This document shows positions 23,898 through 32,093 of a stretch of DNA of 64,000 bases, piece by piece. A model generated the notes under the pieces. The model worked only from the letters and a program-made list of their open reading frames with translations, did no database searches and was not told the DNA's origin. This stretch comes from JADCGM01 sp943370355 (lineage in GTDB: Bacteria; Pseudomonadota; Alphaproteobacteria; Sphingomonadales; Sphingomonadaceae), in the NCBI GenBank assembly GCA_943370355.1, contig CALRQP020000003.1, forward strand, positions 104,944-168,943, read 5' to 3'. Numbering within the stretch: position 1 is the stretch's first letter; each line of letters begins with the position of its first letter. The translations under genes were made by a program, and so were the position numbers.

Positions 23898-23926
23898 GGG
23901 CGCTGCCGAAAGGCGGCGCCCTTTTT
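23898..23926 (+). terminator. rho-independent terminator of csbD (possibly bidirectional)
   Basis: GGGCGCTGCC and GGCGGCGCCC form a 10-bp stem with a GAAA loop, followed by TTTTT. It ends 3 bases before the rppH stop codon. On the opposite strand the stem is followed by TTTCT, so it may also end rppH transcripts. Confidence 0.9.
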
Positions 23927-23929
23927 GCA

Positions 23930-24424
23930 TCAGCGGGTCAGGTTGCTGAACTCGCTCAGGACGCGCGAGTAGAGTTCGACCTTGAACGGCACGATGCGCG
24001 TGCAGAGATCGTCAACGCTCGACCATTCCCACGCCCGGAATTCAGGATGGTGCGTCGCGATATCCACATCGGCGTCGGTGCCGAGGAAGCGCATCGCATA
24101 CCATTTCTGCCGCTGCCCGGCGTAGCGGCCTTTCCAGATCTTGCCGATCAGGTCGTCAGGCAGATCATAGGTGAGCCAGTCGGCGGTCTCGCCGATGATT
24201 TCAGCAAGGTGGGCGGGGATGCCCGTCTCTTCCTCAAGCTCGCGAAAGGCTGCGGTACGCGGGTCTTCGCCGGGGTCGATGCCGCCCTGCGGCATCTGCC
24301 AGGCTTCAAGCGTGGAATCGAGGCGCTGGCCGACGAAGACTTTGCCCTCGGCGTTGAGCAGCATGATGCCGACGCCGGGTCGGTACGGAAGGCCTGAGGG
24401 GTGGATGGGGGAGTTGTCGGTCAT
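23930..24424 (-). CDS. rppH: RNA pyrophosphohydrolase (Nudix)
   Basis: A 164-residue Nudix hydrolase with a complete box GGIDPGEDPRTAAFRELEEE (G-x5-E-x7-REUxEExGU). It also has the RppH-type surroundings: YRPGVGIMLLN at the start, EAWQMPQGGI before the box, and W-F/Y blocks QRQKWYAMRF and PEFRAWEW. RppH removes pyrophosphate from mRNA 5' ends and triggers decay; the same family includes dinucleoside polyphosphate hydrolases. It lies between the csbD terminator and a palindromic repeat, probably as a single gene. Confidence 0.95.
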   Translation of the reverse strand: MTDNSPIHPSGLPYRPGVGIMLLNAEGKVFVGQRLDSTLEAWQMPQGGIDPGEDPRTAAFRELEEETGIPAHLAEIIGETADWLTYDLPDDLIGKIWKGRYAGQRQKWYAMRFLGTDADVDIATHHPEFRAWEWSSVDDLCTRIVPFKVELYSRVLSEFSNLTR

Positions 24425-24455
24425 GAAACGCGCCTTAGCACGCAGTTCGTGTCGC

Positions 24456-24559
24456 GTCCCCTCCCCACCGGGAAGGGGTAGGGGTGGGGACGTCTAAGCA
24501 AAGGCAAGCGGCTGCAATGTCGAAAGGCCCACCCCTGCCCCTCCCCAAGGGGAGGGGAC
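24456..24559. repeat. GC-rich palindromic repeat (GTCCCCTCCC family)
   Basis: Outer arms GTCCCCTCCCC (24456-24466) and GGGGAGGGGAC (24549-24559) are complementary, as are inner TAGGGGTGGG-like and CCCACCCCTG-like segments, with an AT-richer centre. It has the same outer arms as the element at 9347-9453, so both are copies of one dispersed family. It fills the gap between the esterase gene and rppH on the minus strand. Confidence 0.8.
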
Positions 24560-24575
24560 GTGCAATTTCGAACCG

Positions 24576-25574
24576 TTATTCCGCCGCCACGCGCGTTTCA
24601 GCCGCCACCACACCCGCCTGCGCTTCCGCCACAATTGCCTTCAGCGCGGCCAGACACCCCAACAAATCCGCCTGCGCGCTCGGCAGGGCCTGCCGCAGGT
24701 TCAGGCAGCCGTGGATCTGGCCCGGCGCTTCGCGGAACACCAGCGGGACGCCGTGTGCGATCAGTTTGCCGCCATAGGCACGGCCCTGATCGCGGAGCGG
24801 GTCGAGGCCGCAGGTGAACAGCAGCGTCGGCGGCTGGTTGGCGAAATCGGGGCCGTGCATCGGCGAGGCATAGGGGTGGTTGCGCGCCGCTTCGGGCTGG
24901 TCGCCGAAATAATGGTTCATGAACCAGATCATGCCCTCTTCGGTCAGCAGATAGCCGTCCGAAAATTCCTGCATCGAGCCTTCGGCGGCGTTCATGTCGA
25001 CGCCCGGATAGATCAGCCACTGCGCGAGGATCGGCACCGCGAGCTTGCCGTGCAGTTCCTGCGAGCAGGCGGCGGTCAGATTGCCGCCGGCGCTGTCGCC
25101 GGCCAGCACGAGGCCGCTCACGCGGTGGCCGATCTCGGCCGGGCTGGACGCTACCCAGCGCGTCGCCGCAAGGCAATCCTCGGTCGCGGCCGGGAAGCGA
25201 TGCTCGGGCGCGAGCCGGTAGTCGATCGACACGACGGTCATGCCGAGCGTGCGGCAGATTTCGGCGCACAGCGGATCGTGTGTTTCGAGGTCGCCGATCA
25301 CCCAGCCACCGCCGTGATAGAAGACGAGCACTGGTGCCGCCGCGCCGCCCTTCGGTGTATTGGCATAGAGGCGCGCCGGGATCGCATGGCCGTGCGGCGA
25401 CGGGATTGACAGCTCCTCGACGCGGGCGAGGTCGCCGCGCGGCAGCTCGGTAATCTGCCCCATCGTGCGCATCATCATGCGCGCGGTATCGGCATCGACC
25501 TCGTGCATCTTGGGGGCAGGGCTGGCCGCGAGCATATCGAGCACGGCTTGCACATCGGGGCGGACGAAAGGCAT
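24576..25574 (-). CDS. alpha/beta hydrolase, HSL-family esterase
   Basis: A 332-residue cytoplasmic enzyme starting at ATG 25574 (MPFVRPDVQAVLDML), with GGGAG 8 nt upstream. The classical hormone-sensitive-lipase (family IV) signature is complete: FYHGGGWVIGDLETHD, SIDYRLAPEHRFPAA, LAGDSAGGNL (nucleophile Ser), GLDPLRDQG (Asp) and GQIHGCL (His). Such enzymes cleave acetyl and short acyl esters. The last 20 residues are Ala/Val-rich and poorly conserved. The gene is separated from the GNAT operon by 56 bases and probably has its own promoter there. The natural substrate is unknown. Confidence 0.92.
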   Translation of the reverse strand: MPFVRPDVQAVLDMLAASPAPKMHEVDADTARMMMRTMGQITELPRGDLARVEELSIPSPHGHAIPARLYANTPKGGAAAPVLVFYHGGGWVIGDLETHDPLCAEICRTLGMTVVSIDYRLAPEHRFPAATEDCLAATRWVASSPAEIGHRVSGLVLAGDSAGGNLTAACSQELHGKLAVPILAQWLIYPGVDMNAAEGSMQEFSDGYLLTEEGMIWFMNHYFGDQPEAARNHPYASPMHGPDFANQPPTLLFTCGLDPLRDQGRAYGGKLIAHGVPLVFREAPGQIHGCLNLRQALPSAQADLLGCLAALKAIVAEAQAGVVAAETRVAAE

Positions 25575-25630
25575 GACGGCATCTCCCAAGGCTTGGTTGC
25601 GGACACTAATAGCCGAGCGGACAGCCGCAG

Positions 25631-26215
25631 CTAACCCTTCAAAATGGCATCGAGCCGGTCGCGCACTGCGGGCCATTCGCCGTCGAGGATCGAATAGACG
25701 CAGGTGTCGCGGATGCGGCCGGTCCACGTGACACGGTTGCGGCGCAGGATGCCGTCGAGCCGGCCACCGAGCTTTTCCACGGCGCCGCGTGAGCGTATGT
25801 TGATCGCGTCGACGCGGAATTCGATGCGCCGTGCACCATCGGCGAAGGCGGCGGCGAGCAACAGGCGCTTCATCGCATCGTTGAGCCGCGTGCCGCGCGC
25901 TTCGGGTGCGATATAGGTTCCGCCGATTTCCAGCACCGCGTCGGCGGCCGCGATATTCAGATAGCTGGTGGTGCCGATGACGCGGTCGCCGTGCATCACC
26001 GCGAAGAGGATGCGCGGCCCACCGAGTTCCTTGGCCCACCAATGGTCGAAATGTTCGCCGAGCATCGAGTAGGGGTAGAGCGCGGTCCAGATGTTGGGGT
26101 CGGCAGCGCAGGCGGCGCGGAGACCTTCGCGGTGGTATTCATCGAGATATTCGAGGCGAACGCGCGGGCTGGTCAGTTCGGTCGCGCTGAGGCTCCGCAG
26201 CCGCTCGAACGCCAT
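25631..26215 (-). CDS. GNAT-family N-acetyltransferase (RimJ/RimL-like)
   Basis: A 194-residue acetyl-CoA-dependent transferase. The start ATG 26215 overlaps the stop of the upstream transporter by one base (TGATG), so translation is coupled. The N terminus TSPRVRLEYLDEYHREGLR, the central GTTSYLNI...VLEIGGTYIAPEARGT (acetyl-CoA loop region) and RIEFRVDAINIRSRGAVEKLGG are typical of the group related to ribosomal-protein acetyltransferases. An acceptor substrate cannot be assigned. It is the last gene of the pyrE-pdxJ-acpS-lepB operon string. Confidence 0.88.
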   Translation of the reverse strand: MAFERLRSLSATELTSPRVRLEYLDEYHREGLRAACAADPNIWTALYPYSMLGEHFDHWWAKELGGPRILFAVMHGDRVIGTTSYLNIAAADAVLEIGGTYIAPEARGTRLNDAMKRLLLAAAFADGARRIEFRVDAINIRSRGAVEKLGGRLDGILRRNRVTWTGRIRDTCVYSILDGEWPAVRDRLDAILKG

Positions 26216-27258
26216 CAGGCGGCGGCTTTGGGCCGGTCGAGCGCGACCTTCAATGCCGCGACGATCGGATTGGCGAGCAGCAGCCCCATGAAGCCGAACA
26301 GCGCACCGAACAGAAGCTGCGCTGCGAGTGTCGTGGCAGGCGCGATGTCGACCGCGCGCCGCTCGACCGCGGTCGTGACGAAATTGCCCTGGATAAGCTG
26401 GACGAGGACATAGGTGCCGATGGCGATGGCGGCCATCTGCGGACCGGCGCTGAGCCCGACCAGCAGGATGATCCCGCCGGCGAACAGCGAGCCGAAATTG
26501 GGGATGAAGGCGAGCATGCCCGAGATCAGTGCGAGAAGCCCTGCCAGCGGGACGCCGGCGATGAACAGGCCGATCGCCGTCATCACGCCGTCGCTGAGCA
26601 TGGCGACGAAACGGTAGCCGACCCAACGGCGCAGCATCGCTGCAATATCGGTCATCGTGTCCGCAACCCGGTCGCGCGAGCCTCGCGGCGTGAGCCAGGC
26701 GATGCCGCGTTCGTAGAGGCGGGGTTCAGCGGCGACGAACAGGCCGATGACGATGATGAACAGCAGGCTGCCAAGCACGCCCGCCGCGCTGCCGACGAAC
26801 CGCGTGACATCGCCGAGCGATCCGAACAGCTGCGACAGCACGGCCGACAGCGCGCCATGCGCTCCGCCACCCGTGGCGATCGGTCCAAAGCCCCAGCTCT
26901 CCATGAGCACCGAAAGCCGCGCGACCTGCACCTCCAGCGTCTGGCTGAGTGCCCCCGTCTGGCCGATCAACGTCGCTCCCGCGAAGTAGAGGAAGCCGCC
27001 GATGAGGCCGGCGACCAACACCGCCACGATGGTCAGGCGGGCGACACGCGGGCCGTTCCAGATTTTGCCAAGCATGCGGCTGCCGCCGTCGAGCCCGGCG
27101 GCAATCACGAGGCCCATCAGGATGAGCAGGATCGGCTGGATCAGCTGCCAGGCGACCCACAACGACGCGGCCAGCCCGATCCAGACCGACGCCTGCTTGA
27201 CCGTCGTCCGGATGACGGGGTCATGCGATTCAACCGGGCTGGGGCCAGTCTCGGGCAT
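26215..27258 (-). CDS. AI-2E family (PerM/YdiK-type) membrane protein
   Basis: A 347-residue protein with about eight membrane segments: two close hydrophobic stretches near the N terminus, then a large soluble insertion, then a C-terminal block with YRFVAMLSDGVMTAIGLFIAG and IPNFGSLFAGGIILLVGLSAG. That matches the AI-2E transporter family. Members have been linked to export of autoinducer-2 or to sodium/proton exchange, so the substrate is open. The start ATG overlaps the lepB stop by one base. Confidence 0.88.
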   Translation of the reverse strand: MPETGPSPVESHDPVIRTTVKQASVWIGLAASLWVAWQLIQPILLILMGLVIAAGLDGGSRMLGKIWNGPRVARLTIVAVLVAGLIGGFLYFAGATLIGQTGALSQTLEVQVARLSVLMESWGFGPIATGGGAHGALSAVLSQLFGSLGDVTRFVGSAAGVLGSLLFIIVIGLFVAAEPRLYERGIAWLTPRGSRDRVADTMTDIAAMLRRWVGYRFVAMLSDGVMTAIGLFIAGVPLAGLLALISGMLAFIPNFGSLFAGGIILLVGLSAGPQMAAIAIGTYVLVQLIQGNFVTTAVERRAVDIAPATTLAAQLLFGALFGFMGLLLANPIVAALKVALDRPKAAA

Positions 27259-28094
27259 CAGCCCTGCTTCGGACGCAGGCTCGTGAAGGCGCGGCCCGAG
27301 CGGAACTGGGTGAACCAGGTTGTCGGGTGCATGAGGCTGAACGAGCCGTCGAGCGAGAAGGTGATGAACTCGGCGCGACCGACAATATTTTCGATGGGGA
27401 GCGGTCCGATGCCGTTCATCGGCGGCTCGGGGCTGACGCGGCTGTCCGCCGAATTGTCGCGGTTATCGCCCATCACGAATATCGTGCCCTCGGGCACCTG
27501 ATAGGGCGCCGTGTCGTCGAGCATGCCGTCAGGCTCTGCATCGAGCGTCACGTAGGAACGGCCGTTCGGCAGCGTCTCGCGCACCTGCGGGTAGCGGCAG
27601 ACCGCCGTGCCATCGGCGCGCAGCGCGCGATATTGCGGATAGCGCTCGCAACCGGTGTTTTCCGACTCGACGATCTCGGCCGGCGGCAGGATTTCGCGCT
27701 TCACCGCGACGCCATTGATGATGAGCTTGCCGCCCGACACCTGGATGATGTCGCCGGGGCGGCCGATCATCCGCTTGATATAATCCTCATGATTGACCGG
27801 CTGCTTGATGACGACGATGTCGCCGGGCTCGGGCAGGCTGCCGAACAGCCGGCCCTTCATGTGCGGCAGGATCGGGTCGTTGATCAGCGGGATCGACACC
27901 GACATATAGCTATAGCCATAGGGCCATTTGCTGACGACGAGCCGGTCGCCGACGAGCAGGCCCGGCAGCATCGATTCGGACGGGATATAGAAAGGCTTGG
28001 CGACCGCCGAGTGGAAGCCGAGCACCGCGAGCAGCAGCAGCGCGATCTCCCATGTTTCCCGGACCCAGTTGGTCGGCGTCTTGGCTTTGCTCAT
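27258..28094 (-). CDS. lepB: signal peptidase I
   Basis: A 278-residue inner-membrane serine protease that cleaves Sec signal peptides. The start is ATG 28094, overlapping the acpS stop. One N-terminal membrane segment (about 16-32) is followed by the catalytic Ser41 in YIPSESMLPGL, the general base Lys107 in DYIKRMIGRPGD, and the later boxes FVMGDNRDNSADSR and GRAEFITFS. A long insertion (about residues 130-200) is normal for the proteobacterial enzyme. It is in an overlapping operon with acpS and pdxJ. Confidence 0.97.
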   Translation of the reverse strand: MSKAKTPTNWVRETWEIALLLLAVLGFHSAVAKPFYIPSESMLPGLLVGDRLVVSKWPYGYSYMSVSIPLINDPILPHMKGRLFGSLPEPGDIVVIKQPVNHEDYIKRMIGRPGDIIQVSGGKLIINGVAVKREILPPAEIVESENTGCERYPQYRALRADGTAVCRYPQVRETLPNGRSYVTLDAEPDGMLDDTAPYQVPEGTIFVMGDNRDNSADSRVSPEPPMNGIGPLPIENIVGRAEFITFSLDGSFSLMHPTTWFTQFRSGRAFTSLRPKQG

Positions 28095-28495
28095 GCAGGT
28101 CTCGCCGTGATCAGGACCACCGCCTGCGCCCAGGGATGATCGTCGGTTATGGTCAAATGGATGTCGGCGGTCATACCCGCTGGCGTGAGTTCCGCCAAGC
28201 GCGCCGCAGCGCCCCCGGTCAGCGCCAGCGTCGGCTGGCCCGAGGGCAGGTTGACGACGCCCATGTCCTTGAAGAACACGCCCTTGCGGATGCCGGTCCC
28301 GAGCGCCTTGGCGCAGGCTTCCTTGGCAGCGAAGCGCTTGGCGAAGGTCGCGGTGCGGGTCAGCGTGCGGCGGTTGGCCTTGGCGATCTCGACGGGCGTG
28401 AAGATGCGGTCGATGAACCGGTCGCCGAAGCGCGCGATCGAGGATTCGATGCGCTCGATATTGCACAGGTCGTTGCCGAGGCCGATCACGGTCAT
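28091..28495 (-). CDS. acpS: holo-[acyl-carrier-protein] synthase
   Basis: A 134-residue enzyme that transfers 4'-phosphopantetheine from CoA to apo-ACP. IGLGNDLCNIERIE carries the metal-binding Asp, and FAKRFAAKEACAKALGTG holds the second conserved block with the catalytic Glu/Lys. Full length. The start overlaps pdxJ by 4 bases and the stop overlaps lepB by 4 bases, which fixes its place in a translationally coupled operon. The pdxJ-acpS-lepB order is conserved in many proteobacteria. Confidence 0.97.
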   Translation of the reverse strand: MTVIGLGNDLCNIERIESSIARFGDRFIDRIFTPVEIAKANRRTLTRTATFAKRFAAKEACAKALGTGIRKGVFFKDMGVVNLPSGQPTLALTGGAAARLAELTPAGMTADIHLTITDDHPWAQAVVLITARPA

Positions 28496-29220
28496 GCGCG
28501 CGCCAGATCCATGAGCCGACGCATCTCAGCGATGCTCGCTGTGAGGCCCGTGAAGATTGCCTCGCCAACGAGGAAATGGCCAATGTTGAGTTCGGCGAGT
28601 TCGGGAATGGCGGCGACCGGCCTGACATTGTCGAAGGTCAGGCCGTGGCCCGCATGCGGCTCGATGCCGAGGCTGGCGGCATAGGCGGCGGCAGCGGCGA
28701 GCCGCGCGAGTTCGGCGGCCTGCGCGTCGCCTGCGAGATGGCAGTAGCGGCCAGTGTGCAGCTCGACGACGGGGGCGCCCATCGCCTTTGCCGCATCGAT
28801 CTGGCGGCGGTCGGGCTCGATGAACAGGCTGACACGCACCCGCGCATCGCTGAGCCGTGCGACCATCGGCGCGAGCCGGTTGTGCTGGCCGTGGGCGTCG
28901 AGCCCGCCCTCAGTTGTCCGCTCCTCGCGCCGCTCGGGCACGATACAGGCAGCATGCGGCCGATGGGCGAGTGCGATGGCCAGCATTTCGTCAGTCGCCG
29001 CCATTTCGAGGTTCAGCGGCAAGCCGATTTCAGCCATCAGCCGGTCGATGTCGGCATCGGTGATATGCCGCCGGTCCTCGCGCAGATGCGCGGTGATGCC
29101 GTCCGCGCCGGCGTCCGCCGCCATCTTCGCCGCACGCACCGGATCGGGATGCGGCCCGCCGCGCGCGTTCCGGATCGTCGCGACATGGTCGATGTTGACG
29201 CCGAGGCGGAGCGGGGTCAC
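28492..29220 (-). CDS. pdxJ: pyridoxine 5'-phosphate synthase
   Basis: A 242-residue TIM-barrel enzyme of the DXP-dependent vitamin B6 pathway. It condenses 1-deoxyxylulose 5-phosphate with 3-amino-2-oxopropyl phosphate. Motifs are LGVNIDHVATIRNARGG at the start, GADGITAHLREDRRHI, INLE-like LPLNLEMAATDEM, CIVPERREERTTEGGLD, SLFIEPDRRQIDAA, VVELHTGRYC, HAGHGL and NIGHFLVGEAIFTGL; all catalytic blocks are intact. SerC, encoded elsewhere in the window, can serve the same pathway. It overlaps pyrE upstream and acpS downstream by 4 bases each. Confidence 0.98.
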   Translation of the reverse strand: MTPLRLGVNIDHVATIRNARGGPHPDPVRAAKMAADAGADGITAHLREDRRHITDADIDRLMAEIGLPLNLEMAATDEMLAIALAHRPHAACIVPERREERTTEGGLDAHGQHNRLAPMVARLSDARVRVSLFIEPDRRQIDAAKAMGAPVVELHTGRYCHLAGDAQAAELARLAAAAAYAASLGIEPHAGHGLTFDNVRPVAAIPELAELNIGHFLVGEAIFTGLTASIAEMRRLMDLARA

Positions 29221-29810
29221 GCGGCCCGGCTCCCCGGCTTGACCGCGGGCAGTGCTGCGAGTTCCGGGGGCAGTGCGTCGGCGGCGTAGGTTGGCACCGC
29301 TAGCCGGATCAGCGGGAAGAGCGGGACGCCGATGTCGGCCTCGCTATTCGAGCGATCAACGAGGCACGCGCCTGCGATGACCTCGCCACCTGCCGCTTCG
29401 ATCGCCTTGATCGCTTCGCGGGACGACAGGCCGGTGGTGATGACATCTTCCATCATCAGCACCTTCTGGCCGGGCGTGAACGAGAAACCGCGCCGCAATT
29501 CGAACGTGCCCTGCGGCCGCTCGACGAACATCGAGTCCACACCAAGCGCGCGCGCCAGCTCATAGCCGCAGATGAGGCCGCCCATCGCAGGCGCAACGAC
29601 GGCCGTTATCTGGCTGTGGAGCTCGGACGGGATCGTGTCCGCCAAAGCGCGGCACAGCCGTTCGGCGCGCGCCGGATCCATCAGCACCCGCGCACATTGC
29701 AGGTAGCGCGACGACCGCAGTCCCGATGACAGAATGAAATGGCCTTCCAGCAGCGCGTTGGCAGCCCGGAATTCGTCGAGGATCTGATCGTCGGTCATGC
29801 GCGCGGCCAT
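29217..29810 (-). CDS. pyrE: orotate phosphoribosyltransferase
   Basis: A 197-residue enzyme of pyrimidine synthesis that converts orotate and PRPP to OMP. The PRPP-binding motif is VLMMEDVITTGLSS, the N-terminal block is GHFILSSGLRSSRYLQCARVL, and VAPAMGGLICGYELARALG holds a further conserved segment. ATG 29798 (MTDDQILDEF) is an equally plausible start. It is the first gene of the pyrE-pdxJ-acpS-lepB-AI2E-GNAT string, 46 bases after rsh, with a hairpin in that gap. Confidence 0.96.
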   Translation of the reverse strand: MAARMTDDQILDEFRAANALLEGHFILSSGLRSSRYLQCARVLMDPARAERLCRALADTIPSELHSQITAVVAPAMGGLICGYELARALGVDSMFVERPQGTFELRRGFSFTPGQKVLMMEDVITTGLSSREAIKAIEAAGGEVIAGACLVDRSNSEADIGVPLFPLIRLAVPTYAADALPPELAALPAVKPGSRAA

Positions 29811-29817
29811 GCCACAG

Positions 29818-29847
29818 CCGTCATCCAGACGAAAGTCGGGATGACGG
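29818..29847. repeat. short hairpin repeat, GTCATCC core, between rsh and pyrE
   Basis: CCGTCATCC (29818-29826) and GGATGACGG (29839-29847) are perfect inverted arms around 12 bases. The core matches the outer arms of the larger repeat at 12332-12414, so it may be a half-size relative. As a hairpin it could separate rsh from pyrE expression. No T-run follows on the minus strand. Confidence 0.6.
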
Positions 29848-29856
29848 TGCTTTTGC

Positions 29857-31959
29857 CTAAGCCTTCACCCGGTCGACGCTGGTGATGGCCGGCGTCGCGC
29901 GCAGCGCGGCGATGATGTTGGTTAGGTGCGCGACATTGTCGACTTCGACATCCACCGAGAAGGTGTGGAAGGCGCGGTCGCGGTGGCGCAGGTGGATGTT
30001 GTAGATGTTGGCGCCATTCTGGGCGAGCACGCCGGTCAGTCCGGCAAGCGAGCCGGGCTCGTTCTTCAGCACCGCCTGCAGGCGCGCGACCGCGCTGTCG
30101 CTGTCAGGGAGCCAGGACAGATCGAGCCATTCGCCATCCGCTTCGCGCTCCAGCGTGGTGCAGTCAATCGTGTGAACTTCGATACCGGTTCCGGGGCGAC
30201 GCAGGCCGACGATGCGATCGCCGGGGATCGGGTGACAGCAGTCGGCTAGCTGGAAGGCGACGCCGGGGGTCAGGCCGCGGATCGAGATTGCCGACTGCTG
30301 GCGCGCGTCATTGACGGGCCGCTTGCCGTCCTTCGCGCCGGGTAGCAGCGCATTCAGCAGCGCTTCGTCGGTGACGGTCTGTTTGGCGAGCGCGACGAAC
30401 AGCGACTCCCGGTCGGGCAGCTTGAGCCGCTTGAGAGCCGCATCCACTGCGGCTTCCGACAGCGGCGCGGTCACGCGCGCGGCGATTTCGTCATAGAGCT
30501 TGAGGCCCATCGCGATAAGCTCGTCGCGCTGCTTGTGGCGGATCGAGCGGCGGATCGCGGCGCGGGCCTTGCCGGTGATCACGAAACTGTCCCAGGCGGG
30601 ATCGGGTTCCTGCGCCTTGGAGCGCAGGATTTCGACCTGATCGCCATTCTGCAGCCGGGTACGTAAGGGAACGACACGGCCGTTGACCTTCGCGCCGACC
30701 GTCGTGTCGCCGAGGTCGGTGTGTAGCGCATAGGCCAAGTCAACGGGGGTCGAGCCCTTGGGCAGCTGGATCAGCTCGCCCTTCGGGGTGAAGCAGAACA
30801 CCGTGTCCTGATACATGGCAAGCTTGGCGTGCTCGTACATCTCCTCGGGCGTCGAGGCATGGTCGAGGATTTCGAGCAACTCGGCGAGCCAGGGATATTT
30901 CGCGCCCGGGTCAACGCCGCTTCGCTTCTGCTTATACGCCCAATGCGCGGCCAGCCCGAGTTCATTCTCGCGGTGCATGTCGCGCGTGCGGATCTGGATT
31001 TCGATGCGGCGGTTCTCGGAGTGGATCACCGTCGTGTGCAGCGATTTGTAACCGTTGCGCTTGGGGGTCGAGATGAAGTCCTTGAAGCGGCCGGGGACCA
31101 TCTGCCAGCGGCGGTGCAGGATGCCGAGCGCGAGATAACATTCCTCGGGCTGGCGCACGATGACGCGAAACGCCATCACGTCGGCCAATTGCTCGAAGGC
31201 GATGTGCCGCTCCGACATCTTGGTCCAGATCGAATAGGGGCGCTTTTCGCGGCCCGTCACCTCGGCTTCGATGCCGTTCTGGCTTAGCAAAAGTTTGAGG
31301 CCGCTGGTGATGCGCTTGACCATATCGCCGCCGCCGGCGCGCAGCGCTGCCAGACGTTCGGTTACTACCGCATAGCCCTCCGGCTGCAGCTCCTTGAACG
31401 ACAGCTCCTGCAGCTCGTTCATGAACTCATACATGCCGATGCGTCCGGCGAGCGGCGCGTAGATATCCATCGTCTCGCGCGCGATGCGGCGGCGCTTGTC
31501 CGGATTCTTGATGTGGTGGAGCGTCCGCATATTATGCAGCCGGTCGGCGAGCTTCACCAGCAGCACGCGGATGTCGTCGGACATCGCCAGCAGGAATTTG
31601 CGGAAATTCTCGGCGGCCCGCTCATTCTCGGTCTGCGCCTCGATGCGGCTGAGCTTGGTGACGCCGTCGACGAGGCGGCCAATGCTGGGGCCGAACAGCT
31701 TGTCGATCTGCTCCTGCGTGGCGACGGTATCTTCGATGGTATCGTGCAGGATCGCCGTTGCGATGGTCTCGGCGTCGAGTTTCAGGTCGGTCAGGATGCC
31801 GGCAACTTCGATCGGGTGGCTGAAATAGGGGTCGCCCGACGCGCGCAGCTGGGCGCCATGCGCCTTCATCGAAAAGACATAGGCGCGGTTGAGGAGGTCC
31901 TCATCCGCGTCGGGGTCATAGGCTTTGACCCGCTCAACCAATTCATACTGACGCAGCAC
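29857..31959 (-). CDS. rsh: bifunctional (p)ppGpp synthetase/hydrolase (Rel/SpoT homologue)
   Basis: A 700-residue stringent-response enzyme. The start is GTG 31959 (LRQYELVERVKAYDPDADE); the open frame further upstream is not RSH-like. The HD hydrolase domain has HGAQLRASGDPYFSHP and ILHDTIEDT, so hydrolysis is intact. The synthetase domain has RPYSIWTKM-type and FKDFISTPKRNGYKSLHTTVI blocks. The TGS domain is at VFCFTPKGELIQLPKGSTPVDLAYALHT. The C-terminal ACT domain ends the protein. Most alphaproteobacteria have one such bifunctional enzyme. It diverges from glmM with a 134-base gap. Confidence 0.96.
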   Translation of the reverse strand: MLRQYELVERVKAYDPDADEDLLNRAYVFSMKAHGAQLRASGDPYFSHPIEVAGILTDLKLDAETIATAILHDTIEDTVATQEQIDKLFGPSIGRLVDGVTKLSRIEAQTENERAAENFRKFLLAMSDDIRVLLVKLADRLHNMRTLHHIKNPDKRRRIARETMDIYAPLAGRIGMYEFMNELQELSFKELQPEGYAVVTERLAALRAGGGDMVKRITSGLKLLLSQNGIEAEVTGREKRPYSIWTKMSERHIAFEQLADVMAFRVIVRQPEECYLALGILHRRWQMVPGRFKDFISTPKRNGYKSLHTTVIHSENRRIEIQIRTRDMHRENELGLAAHWAYKQKRSGVDPGAKYPWLAELLEILDHASTPEEMYEHAKLAMYQDTVFCFTPKGELIQLPKGSTPVDLAYALHTDLGDTTVGAKVNGRVVPLRTRLQNGDQVEILRSKAQEPDPAWDSFVITGKARAAIRRSIRHKQRDELIAMGLKLYDEIAARVTAPLSEAAVDAALKRLKLPDRESLFVALAKQTVTDEALLNALLPGAKDGKRPVNDARQQSAISIRGLTPGVAFQLADCCHPIPGDRIVGLRRPGTGIEVHTIDCTTLEREADGEWLDLSWLPDSDSAVARLQAVLKNEPGSLAGLTGVLAQNGANIYNIHLRHRDRAFHTFSVDVEVDNVAHLTNIIAALRATPAITSVDRVKA

Positions 31960-32093
31960 GCGCGACCCCGGTTTTGACGTGCGGTCAATATGGGGGCCGC
32001 ACGGGTCGGGGAGCAAGCGCAACCGCAGCCCCATCGACAATAGCGACACGCGGCGTATAGCGTTCGTTAGGGGCCACGGCTTTCGAGGACTGA

